Origin: ZC4RG30 sp031424095
GTDB taxonomy: Bacteria > Pseudomonadota > Gammaproteobacteria > Steroidobacterales > Steroidobacteraceae
Assembly: GCA_031424095.1 (NCBI GenBank)
Contig: JANPGU010000147.1
Span: 1-19,181 of the forward strand
Length of the DNA stretch: 19,181 bases
Reading direction: 5' to 3'
Part shown: piece after piece, positions 7,023 through 13,990 of the stretch
Numbering within the stretch: the stretch's first letter is position 1
Layout of the letters: each line of letters starts with the position of its first letter
Made by a program: the position numbers and the translations under genes
The notes under the pieces: model-generated
The model's database searches: none
Told to the model about the DNA's origin: nothing
What the model saw: only the letters and a program-made list of their open reading frames with translations

Positions 7023-9116
7023 TCAGAAGCGCAGCGTGAGTGTTGCGCGCAGGGTGCGTGGCTCCACCGGGTGGAAATGGATATCCCCCACTGGCGCCGC
7101 CTCTCCCTGCAGCTGCGACGCGTAGTAGTAGGTGATGTCGTTCGCCTGCTCGTCGAGAGCGTTCAGCATTTCTACGGTTCCCTTCACACTGGACGTGAAC
7201 TGGTAACCGACCTGCGCGTTCAGCAGCGTCGTGGCGGCAGAACGTATGGAGTTGTCCTCGATCAGGGCTGCGGGACCCAGATATCGCATGCGCAGCCCAC
7301 CCGACCACCCGGTGGGCAGATTTATGACCACCCCCAGCGAAGCAGCCCGGTCGACTGCATTCGGTATCCGGTCGCCGGCCGGATCATTGTCGTCGAAGCG
7401 CGCCCGGGAAAATGCCAGGTCCGCATCCAGGATCAGCCACTCGCGGGGGCGATAGTAGACAGATAGTTCCAGTCCGGAGCGTTGGCTCTTGCGGCTAGCC
7501 TCGGTGGTGCCGCCGTCGCCCACGAACAGCAGTTCCGAGTCCAGATCAAGCATCCAGAGCGACGCGGCAAGTTGCAACCCATTGATCGGGCGAGTGCGCA
7601 CGCCGATTTCTGCGCCGCGCGCCTTCACCAGTGGATCGACCAGCTGCGCGGGCGTAACACCGTCGGCAGGGTCGACGGTAATGGTGGTGCCGCGGGCATC
7701 ATTGCTGTGGAAACCGTCGCCCGCATTCAGGAACAGCTCAGTGTTCTCCCAGGGGCCCAGGATCATCGTGAGCTTTGGACTGGCAATGGATTCGTTTGCC
7801 TTGCCGGAATTGACAGGCAGGTTGCTGTCCACGTCGAACCGGAAATGGTCAGCACGCAAGCCGATGGTCGTCCGGAATTTCGAGGACCACGCCGTACCGG
7901 CGCTGATATAGGCCGAGTAGCTCGTCTGCCTGACCCCATCCTGCCGGATAGTCGCTGTTCGCTGGCGTTTAAGGGTGCGATATAGGCCGACGGGCGAGAT
8001 ATCGTCGTGGCGCAATTCGGCGCCAGTCGCGAATTCATTCTCCAGGCCACCGAGTGTGACGGGCACCTTGTAGCGCACCGAGCCGCCGCGGATGCGCCGG
8101 TCGTCGAACTGCTCGAACTGATCGCCGTTGACCGGATCTGTGAAGTAAGTGAAGTTTGAGAACAGATCCAGACGGTAGTCGATCGCATAGGCTAGTGCGC
8201 GCAGCTGGCCGGCACCGGCGCTTCGCCACCAGTCGGCGGAGAGGCTGTAACGATGAGTTTCGCCGCCATCGGTGGGATCGATGTTGCCGAAGCGCGATAG
8301 CGCACCAGACTGCACGGCGCGCAGCGGGATCTGGTCCGTGGAAGTCCAGCGGCCATTGAAGGCCATCGCAGTAAGACCGAAGCCATCGGCGAGGTCACCG
8401 CGCGTGAACTTCAGCAGTCCATTGACGCGGCGGAAGTTTTCCTGCAGTTGCCACGGACCGTCATTGTGCTGGTAGTCGATGGCTGCCAGCAGATCACCTG
8501 CGCGCCACTGTGGCGAGACTGCCAGCAGAGTGCGGCGGAAGCCGTTTTCGCCGCCACTCACCGCCAGCAGCGAGCGGTCGAGGCGATGCGCATAGGTGAC
8601 GTCCACCGCGCCGGCGGCAGAGAAGTTGCCTTCGTCGGCGTAGTACGTTCCCTTCTTGTAATCGATGCGATCGACGAGTTCCGGGATCAGGAAGTTGATA
8701 TCGCTGTATCCCTGGCCATGCCCATGGGTCGGCATGTTGACCGGCAGGCCGTCGACACGCGAGGCGAAGTCCGTGCCGTGATCGAGGTTAAAGCCACGCA
8801 GGAAAAACTGATTGGCTTTGCCGTCACCGCTGTGCTGCGTGACGATGAGTCCGGGTACCACTTCGAGCACCTCGCCAGTGCGCAACAGTGGGCGATTGGC
8901 AAGCTGATCCGCCAGCACGGTTCCTACGCTGGCGGAATCTGCCTGCGACAGGGCAGCGATGCGCTTGCCAGTGATGGCGACTTCCGAGAGCTGCTTGTCT
9001 CCCTCTTCGACTTTCCCCGGCACTCCGGCCGCCATTGCATTCAGCGGCAGCAGAATAAGCGCGGCGACTGTCGACAGGCCCAATCGTTGCTGGAATCTCA
9101 TGCCGTGTCCGCCCAT
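7023..9116 (-). CDS. TonB-dependent outer-membrane receptor
   Basis: A 697-residue receptor with a signal peptide (RFQQRLGLSTVAALILL, cut near AMAAG), a TonB-box-like LSEVAITGKR, then the plug with GEVLEVVPGLIVTQHSGDG, FFLRGFNLDHGTDF and DGLPVNMPTHGHGQGYSD, followed by a beta-barrel ending in the aromatic-terminated TLTLRF. TonB receptors bring scarce ligands such as metal chelates, vitamins or oligosaccharides across the outer membrane using TonB energy. The histidine-rich THGHG plug loop and the HupE/UreJ-type gene about 9 kb away would fit a metal ligand, but this is inference. The start at 9116 was chosen because GGGAG sits 7 bases upstream; an ATG at 9101 is the alternative. Longer upstream extensions lack signal-peptide character. 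The four-cysteine secreted protein follows directly. Family call certain; ligand unknown. Confidence 0.93.
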   Translation of the reverse strand: MGGHGMRFQQRLGLSTVAALILLPLNAMAAGVPGKVEEGDKQLSEVAITGKRIAALSQADSASVGTVLADQLANRPLLRTGEVLEVVPGLIVTQHSGDGKANQFFLRGFNLDHGTDFASRVDGLPVNMPTHGHGQGYSDINFLIPELVDRIDYKKGTYYADEGNFSAAGAVDVTYAHRLDRSLLAVSGGENGFRRTLLAVSPQWRAGDLLAAIDYQHNDGPWQLQENFRRVNGLLKFTRGDLADGFGLTAMAFNGRWTSTDQIPLRAVQSGALSRFGNIDPTDGGETHRYSLSADWWRSAGAGQLRALAYAIDYRLDLFSNFTYFTDPVNGDQFEQFDDRRIRGGSVRYKVPVTLGGLENEFATGAELRHDDISPVGLYRTLKRQRTATIRQDGVRQTSYSAYISAGTAWSSKFRTTIGLRADHFRFDVDSNLPVNSGKANESIASPKLTMILGPWENTELFLNAGDGFHSNDARGTTITVDPADGVTPAQLVDPLVKARGAEIGVRTRPINGLQLAASLWMLDLDSELLFVGDGGTTEASRKSQRSGLELSVYYRPREWLILDADLAFSRARFDDNDPAGDRIPNAVDRAASLGVVINLPTGWSGGLRMRYLGPAALIEDNSIRSAATTLLNAQVGYQFTSSVKGTVEMLNALDEQANDITYYYASQLQGEAAPVGDIHFHPVEPRTLRATLTLRF

Positions 9117-9123
9117 CTTCTGT

Positions 9124-9128
9124 CTCCC
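9124..9128 (-). promoter_or_regulatory. Ribosome binding site of the TonB receptor gene
   Basis: On the minus strand GGGAG is placed 7 bases before the ATG at 9116. This supports that start over the ATG at 9101, which has only a weak GGCGGA upstream. Confidence 0.6.
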
Positions 9129-9184
9129 GCACCACCGCTGCATTCGGGTAGCTTGACATCGGTACGTATGGTGGCGGCAAATGG

Positions 9185-9195
9185 TTTCGCCGAAA
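9185..9195. promoter_or_regulatory. Short palindrome upstream of the TonB receptor gene
   Basis: TTTCG-C-CGAAA is an 11-base perfect inverted repeat in the 120-base gap between the HEAT-like gene and the receptor gene, about 70 bases before the receptor start. It could be an operator. It matches no Fur, Zur or NikR consensus I know, and short palindromes arise by chance. Confidence 0.2.
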
Positions 9196-9236
9196 TGACG
9201 AAAATCGCAGCACGGCCTTGTGCGCGTCTGCAGCAA

Positions 9237-9809
9237 TCAGCTGGCAATGGCACCCCGGCGCGCTGCGGTAGCGAGCCTTTCGTCCGGATCACGCGACAGC
9301 AGTTCGAGAATGCGTTGCCGCTGTTCGCGCACCTGCGGAGAATCCGGCAGGCCCAGCAAAGCTTCCAGCGCGGTCAGGCGGCTGCGGGCATCACGATTCT
9401 CTCGCAGAATCCTGATCAGTCCACCCAGCGATTGTTCGACCGGAGCCTGGGCCAGTTCCAGAATTGCGAGGCTGCGCTGCTCGCTGTCGTCAGCGGAAAT
9501 GCCAGCTTCAACCAGCGTCGCGAAGTGCGCAGCCGGCAAGGGACTGGGCAAAAGCAACCCTGAATCCCCGTCAGGCCTGGATGCGTCCTGAGGAAGATTC
9601 ACCGGCGGGATGGTCGCTGATCGTGATTCTTGCACTGGCACCGCGGTTGCCGCCGCCCCGAGAAATTGCGCAACCGATGTTGCCTGTTCATTCGGGCCTG
9701 CGCCGAATCTTGTCCAGAAGAGCGCAGCCGCAAAGGATGCGCAGAACAGCAACACGAACCGCAGCAGTGCGCTTTCGCGCACTGCTGCGGCTAATCGCGT
9801 TGTCTTCAC
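9237..9809 (-). CDS. Membrane-anchored protein with HEAT-like C-terminal helices
   Basis: A 190-residue protein. An N-terminal basic stretch is followed by one hydrophobic segment at about 17-35 (LLRFVLLFCASFAAALFW), then a Pro/Ala-rich linker to about residue 90. The C-terminal part is helical and leucine-rich, with repeat-like pairs such as EQRSLAILELAQAPVEQSLGG and RSRLTALEALLGLPDSP, resembling HEAT/Armadillo repeats used in protein contacts. The GTG start at 9809 forms a GTGA overlap with the stop of the upstream sorting-tail protein gene, which decides the start and implies coupled translation. Topology suggests a single-pass inner-membrane protein with its helical domain in the periplasm. 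I know no functional name for it; the HEAT assignment rests on pattern only. Confidence 0.6.
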   Translation of the reverse strand: MKTTRLAAAVRESALLRFVLLFCASFAAALFWTRFGAGPNEQATSVAQFLGAAATAVPVQESRSATIPPVNLPQDASRPDGDSGLLLPSPLPAAHFATLVEAGISADDSEQRSLAILELAQAPVEQSLGGLIRILRENRDARSRLTALEALLGLPDSPQVREQRQRILELLSRDPDERLATAARRGAIAS

Positions 9810-10483
9810 GCCGCCGACAGTGCACCTGCGGTAGTGCGCTTGCGGCGCATCCGGCCAAGGACGGCCAGGCCAGAGGCCAGCAGCCAGGCCGCAGCGGGCA
9901 CGGGTACCGAAGTTACCGTGATGTCATCGAAGCCGGCGATGCCGCCGTTCAGAGCATCGAAACCGCCACCGAAGCGGATCGACTTCGCGGCGCCTTCGAA
10001 ATTAGTCGATGCCTGCGTCCAGACACAGAACGCCACCGTGCTGCAGCTGCCGTTGTTCGCCAGCAGACTCAGAGTACCGATCACGCTGTCGGTCGCGTCC
10101 AGGATGTCGACGCTGAAATCCTGGACCGCGGAGTAGTAGAAGGACAATGAACCGACAAAGCTCGTGCCGTCGGTTGCGAACAACGAGGCGCTGCTGCCCA
10201 CGGGAGACATGATGGTGCCCGGTGACGGTTCGCCCGAGAAGGTGCCGACGTCATTGGTAAAGGCCAGCGCGTCCAGACCGAAGGACATGTGATAGTTCGG
10301 GCCACTAGCCGCCGGAATAGACGAGGGGGACGGAATATCGGTGCCGCCGTTGTAGAACTCGGCGATTGATCCGTAGCTGTTGGCGCCTTCGAACGTGAGC
10401 GTTACAGGTGCAGCAAAACTCGGGGCAGCGCACGCCAGCAACCCGGCGACGGCGGCGGCGGTGGCAATCGACTTGATGTTCAT
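9806..10483 (-). CDS. Secreted protein with PEP-CTERM (VPxPA)-type sorting tail
   Basis: A 225-residue protein with a signal peptide (MNIKSIATAAAVAGLLACAA, cut near SFA-AP) and a mature domain rich in Gly, Ser, Thr and Asp, including FEGANSYGSIAEFYNGGTD and a close cysteine pair (GSCSTVAFC). It ends in SVPVPAAAWLLASGLAVLG followed by RMRRKR: a Pro motif, a hydrophobic helix and a basic tail, the tripartite layout of proteins processed by exosortase in bacteria that make exopolysaccharide. No exosortase gene lies in the window. The start at 10483 has AGAGG about 10 bases upstream and gives the signal peptide; a longer upstream reading does not. It is probably the first gene of the leftward operon. 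The role of the mature domain is unknown. Confidence 0.85.
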   Translation of the reverse strand: MNIKSIATAAAVAGLLACAAPSFAAPVTLTFEGANSYGSIAEFYNGGTDIPSPSSIPAASGPNYHMSFGLDALAFTNDVGTFSGEPSPGTIMSPVGSSASLFATDGTSFVGSLSFYYSAVQDFSVDILDATDSVIGTLSLLANNGSCSTVAFCVWTQASTNFEGAAKSIRFGGGFDALNGGIAGFDDITVTSVPVPAAAWLLASGLAVLGRMRRKRTTAGALSAA

Positions 10484-10574
10484 GAAATCTGTACCTCTGC
10501 AATCATGGGGCTGGTGTTGCGCGAACCGGGAGATGCTATCGGGCAACCTGTTTCCGACTCGTGACAGTTGTGTG

Positions 10575-10591
10575 GCGTCTGTTGCAGACGC
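10575..10591. promoter_or_regulatory. Perfect inverted repeat in a divergent promoter region
   Basis: GCGTCTG-TTG-CAGACGC is a 7-bp perfect inverted repeat with a 3-base centre. It lies in the 170-base gap between two divergent genes (starts at 10483 and 10654). It could be an operator serving one or both directions, or a hairpin in a leader transcript. No regulator is identified. Confidence 0.3.
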
Positions 10592-10653
10592 TTGGTCAGG
10601 TCGGCCGGTCTTCCGGGCACACACTTGCAGCAACGGGATGCAATAATCGGCGC

Positions 10654-11277
10654 ATGGATGAAGTCTTCGGTCTGTTCCCTGTCCCATTCCTGCGTGCGCC
10701 GGCCACCCTGGATGCGGCATTGGTGGGCGAGCTGATTGCGTATTTCGCCGCACGCACGACGCGGGACAACAATTCCTCGCTGCGGCTAACGCACACGCAG
10801 ATGCTGCAACCGGCCGACAATCCGCTGCTGGGCATGGTCGCAGCAAAAGTCGCACCCCGGCTCGTCGAGTTCGGCAAGCATCTGTTTGGCGAGCAGCTGG
10901 AATGGGGTCTGAAGGAGATGTGGGTGAATGTGCTCGAACAGGGTGGCCATCAGGCGATGCACAATCATGCAAACAGTTTCGTGTCCGGCGTGATCTACCT
11001 GACCCGCACCCATCCGGGATCACAGACGGTGTTCATGAAATCACCGGGTGGCACTGACTTCCTGTTCCGGAACGACCACAAACGTATGACACCGGGAGAA
11101 TACAGCGCAGACAAGTGGATCAGTCCGGCTCCGGAACCCGGCGACATGGTGCTGTTTCCGTCGTATCTGCTGCATGCCGTGCCCCCCAACCAGGGCGAGC
11201 GCCGTATCTCCCTCGCGTTCAATGCCATTCCCGCACGGCTCGATTCGTGGGGTTACGTCATCCGGTTCGGCGGATGA
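10654..11277 (+). CDS. 2-oxoglutarate/Fe(II)-dependent oxygenase-like protein (2OG-FeII_Oxy_5 type)
   Basis: A 207-residue protein resembling the small putative 2OG-Fe(II) oxygenases of the TIGR02466/PF13759 type. It begins with the family-like VFGLFPVPFLRA. The core carries MWVNVLEQGGHQAMHNHANS, with His103 and His105 as likely metal-site residues, then FVSGVIYL. The distal part PGDMVLFPSYLLHAVPPNQG supplies a second histidine (174), followed by ERRISLAFN with arginines suited to binding the 2-oxoglutarate carboxylate. Such enzymes couple oxidative decarboxylation of 2-oxoglutarate to substrate hydroxylation; substrates of this branch are mostly unknown. The ATG at 10654 was chosen because homology-like sequence begins there; the ribosome site is weak. 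The stop lies 7 bases before the next gene, so co-transcription is likely. Confidence 0.82.
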   Translation: MDEVFGLFPVPFLRAPATLDAALVGELIAYFAARTTRDNNSSLRLTHTQMLQPADNPLLGMVAAKVAPRLVEFGKHLFGEQLEWGLKEMWVNVLEQGGHQAMHNHANSFVSGVIYLTRTHPGSQTVFMKSPGGTDFLFRNDHKRMTPGEYSADKWISPAPEPGDMVLFPSYLLHAVPPNQGERRISLAFNAIPARLDSWGYVIRFGG

Positions 11278-11284
11278 AAAGCTG

Positions 11285-13867
11285 ATGCATCGGGCGGGTG
11301 CCTGGCGCGCATCAGTTGCGCTGCTGTTGACGGCCGCTTCCGGTTTCGCCGGGCTGGCATACCAGATCGTCTGGACGCAGCAGGGCGCGCTGTGGCTGGG
11401 CCACGAAGCAGCAGCGATGCTGGCGGTCGTGGCGGCTTTCTTCGGTGGCATGTCACTGGGTGCGCTGTGCCTTGGCCGCGCACTGCGGGCAAGTGCCGCG
11501 CCGCTGCGGTGGTACATCGCCTGCGAAGCCTTGATCGGACTGTGGGGGCTGGTGCTGACCGCCATATTCCGGCCTGCGACCGCGGCGCTGCTGGCACTCA
11601 TCGGACCTGCACCCTCCATGCCGTGGCACTGGACCGTGGCGTTCGGCGGAACCCTGCTGCTGTTGCTGCCCTCTGCAGCAGCGATGGGGCTTGCGCTGCC
11701 TGCGCTGGAGCGACTGGTTCCATCGCGCCACGCGGCCGGCAGTTTCTTTGGTGGGCTGTATGCCGCCAATACCCTTGGCGCGGTATTGGGCGTTCTGACG
11801 ACGGCATTCTGGTTCATTCCGGCGCATGGGTTGACCGCCACCGCGACCGCCGGCGCGATGATCAACCTGCTGTGCGCAGCGACGGCAACGTGGCTGTTCC
11901 GTAAGTCCGAACCGCGCGCGCTCGGGTCTGTGATCACCGCGAATTCAGCCGCGCGCAATCCGCCGCTGCTGCGGTTGGCGGCTACCGGCCTGCTGGGAAT
12001 TGGCTACGAAGTGGTGGCGCTGCGCGTGCTGTGCCAGGTGACAGAGGAAACCGTGTACACCTTTGCCTGTGCACTGGCGGTGTATCTGGCGGGCACGACA
12101 CTGGGAGCCGCTTCGTACCAGCGATGGTGGGCCGGCCGCAAGGATCCTGATCGCACCAGCAACATCCTGTTGGTGGCGCTGTCCTGCGCCTCCCTGATCG
12201 GCGCCGCGGCACTGTGGTGCGCCGATTCGCTGCGCGCCGCACTCGGCACCGCACTGGGCGACTGCCTGCCGGCCGCGATCGGCACCGAGGCCGCGCTGGC
12301 GCTGTCCGCCTTCGCATTGCCCACCATCGTGATGGGCGCGCTGTTCAGCCAGCTCTGCATCGTGGCGAATGAAAAAGGTGCGGGTTTTGGTGAGGCCACC
12401 GGCTGGAACGGCGCGGGTGCGGCCTTGGCGCCGGCTGTGTTCGGCGTGATCGCGGTGCCGTGGGTTGGCGCGAAATGGTCGCTGTTGCTGCTGTCGACCG
12501 GATACCTGGCAGTGTTGCCGTGGCATGCATGGAGATGGGTATGGACGTGGGTCCCGGTGGCAGCCACCTTGCTGCTGGCCGTGCTGGCGCCCCGGCTTGC
12601 CTTCATCGACATTCCGCCCGGTGGCCGGATCCGGAGCTATGAGGAGGGCGCCACCGCCGCGGTCAGCGTGGTGGAGGACCGCGATGGCGTCGCGCGCCTG
12701 CGCATCGACAACCGTCAGCAGGAGGGCAGCAGCGCGAGCTACTGGTTCGATGCGCGCCAGGCATGGCTGCCGCTGCTGCTGCATCCCGCGCCGGCGCATG
12801 TGCTGTTTCTGGGAATGGGCACAGGCGTTACTGCTGCCGCCGCCACCGAAGATCCCGGCGTGCAGGTCGACGTCGTTGAACTGCTGCCCGAGGTAATCGC
12901 CGCCAGCCATCTGTTTACAGGAGTATTCGAGGGACCAGCGCGAAGCGTGCGCGCCCGCGTCATTGCTGCTGATGCCCGGCGGTTCGTGCAGTCAACTGAC
13001 CGACAATTCGATGTCATTGTGTCGGACAACTTCCACCCCGCGCGCAGCGGTGCGGGCTCGCTGTACACCGTGGAGCATTTCCGGGCGGTGCGAACTCGCC
13101 TGGCACGCGGCGGCCTCTTCTGCCAGTGGCTGCCGTTGCATCAGCTCGATCTCGAAAGTCTGCGCAGCATCGTGGGCGCTTACCAGTCGGTGTTTCCCGG
13201 TGCAGTGGCCATACTGGCAAGCAACAGTCTGGATACACCCGTTGTCGGTTTGCTCGGGCGCGAGGACGACGCGGGTTTCGACAGCGGGGCAGTCATTGCA
13301 CGGCTTCATGCTGTGACTGTTGCCCGTGATCTCACCACTCTCGGCCTCGAAGACGAGTTTGCCATCCTCGGCAGTTTCGTCGCGGGACCACGTTCACTGC
13401 AGCGCTTTGCAGAATCCGCAGTGTTGAACACCGACGACCGCCCAGTCGTTGCCTACCGGGCACCACGATTGACCTATGCTCCGGACTCAATGCCACGTGA
13501 CCGGCTCATGCAGCTGCTTGGCGAGTGGGGCATCGAGCCGGGTGAAGTCCTGAGCGATGCCGCGCCGCCGGATCGAGTCCGACGTCTGAGCGCGTACTGG
13601 CAGGCGCGCGATCGTTACATCGAGGCAGGCCGCCACGTGCAACCCGCCACCGATGTGCGCCAGATGCTGGCACAGGTGCAGGAGCCCCTGCTGTCGGTCC
13701 TGCAGATCAGTCCGGACTTTCATCCTGCCTACATGCCGCTGCTGCAGATGGCGCGCTCGCTCGCGGCCCTTGATCCGGCAGCGGCGCAGACCCTGGCTGT
13801 GCAACTCGCGCGCATCGATCCCGACGATCCGCAAGCCCGCGAGTTGCGCGACGGTCTGGCGCGCTGA
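11285..13867 (+). CDS. Polytopic membrane protein fused to a spermidine-synthase-like domain
   Basis: An 860-residue fusion. Roughly residues 8-440 hold some 12-13 hydrophobic helices, such as ASVALLLTAASGFAGLAYQIV and AAAMLAVVAAFFGGMSLGALC. From about 490 a Rossmann-type aminopropyl/methyltransferase domain follows: VLFLGMGTGVTAAAA near 505, VDVVELLPEV, an ADARRFV segment and FDVIVSDNFHPARSGAGSLYT near 580. A helical tail of about 120 residues ends the protein. Spermidine synthases move aminopropyl groups from decarboxylated S-adenosylmethionine to putrescine. Here the usual D-S-S-D-P loop reads D-N-F-H-P, so the first Asp is kept and the second is His; the substrate may not be a polyamine. 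Such membrane-SpeE fusions are widespread and uncharacterised. The ATG at 11285 gives a normal first helix. Family call firm; function open. Confidence 0.85.
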   Translation: MHRAGAWRASVALLLTAASGFAGLAYQIVWTQQGALWLGHEAAAMLAVVAAFFGGMSLGALCLGRALRASAAPLRWYIACEALIGLWGLVLTAIFRPATAALLALIGPAPSMPWHWTVAFGGTLLLLLPSAAAMGLALPALERLVPSRHAAGSFFGGLYAANTLGAVLGVLTTAFWFIPAHGLTATATAGAMINLLCAATATWLFRKSEPRALGSVITANSAARNPPLLRLAATGLLGIGYEVVALRVLCQVTEETVYTFACALAVYLAGTTLGAASYQRWWAGRKDPDRTSNILLVALSCASLIGAAALWCADSLRAALGTALGDCLPAAIGTEAALALSAFALPTIVMGALFSQLCIVANEKGAGFGEATGWNGAGAALAPAVFGVIAVPWVGAKWSLLLLSTGYLAVLPWHAWRWVWTWVPVAATLLLAVLAPRLAFIDIPPGGRIRSYEEGATAAVSVVEDRDGVARLRIDNRQQEGSSASYWFDARQAWLPLLLHPAPAHVLFLGMGTGVTAAAATEDPGVQVDVVELLPEVIAASHLFTGVFEGPARSVRARVIAADARRFVQSTDRQFDVIVSDNFHPARSGAGSLYTVEHFRAVRTRLARGGLFCQWLPLHQLDLESLRSIVGAYQSVFPGAVAILASNSLDTPVVGLLGREDDAGFDSGAVIARLHAVTVARDLTTLGLEDEFAILGSFVAGPRSLQRFAESAVLNTDDRPVVAYRAPRLTYAPDSMPRDRLMQLLGEWGIEPGEVLSDAAPPDRVRRLSAYWQARDRYIEAGRHVQPATDVRQMLAQVQEPLLSVLQISPDFHPAYMPLLQMARSLAALDPAAAQTLAVQLARIDPDDPQARELRDGLAR

Positions 13868-13979
13868 ACGCATTTGACTGATTGCAACGTCACCAAAGTT
13901 TAACGCGGGCTTCATGACGGGGTTCGAGAGTGGCTTACCCCGCGTCAGGGCGGCAGCGCTACACGTACGAACTGTTTTC

Positions 13980-13984
13980 AGGAG
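13980..13984 (+). promoter_or_regulatory. Strong ribosome binding site of the PHP-type gene
   Basis: AGGAG stands 6 bases before the ATG at 13991, which settles that start and gives a complete signal peptide. The 123-base gap upstream has a TTGACT hexamer but no convincing -10 partner. Confidence 0.65.
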
Positions 13985-13990
13985 TGCCCG

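Noticed and set aside
9220..9236. TGCAGACGC occurring (minus strand) in the gap before the receptor gene and also (plus strand) within the inverted repeat at 10575-10591.
   Set aside because: A nine-base match between two short GC-rich gaps is expected by chance reasonably often, and only one copy is palindromic.
8448..9563. A 371-codon + strand open frame opposite the TonB receptor and HEAT-like genes.
   Set aside because: It spans two real genes in antisense and the gap between them, and no domain or signal is recognisable.
10506..10520. TGGGGC-TGGTG-TTGC, a possible sigma-54 promoter facing the oxygenase-like gene.
   Set aside because: The -24 part matches only four of six bases and lies 134 bases from the start; a sigma-54 link is known for some PEP-CTERM genes, but that gene lies in the other direction.
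11945..12910. A 321-codon minus-strand open frame rich in Gln, Gly, Arg and His.
   Set aside because: It is antisense to the membrane helices of the SpeE-like fusion; the composition reflects the complement of Leu/Ala-rich codons.
13871..13925. TTGACT and CGTCAC/TGACG elements upstream of the PHP-type gene, considered as a sigma-70 promoter or Pho box.
   Set aside because: The best -10 match needs a 19-base spacer, and the half-sites do not have the 11-base Pho-box period.
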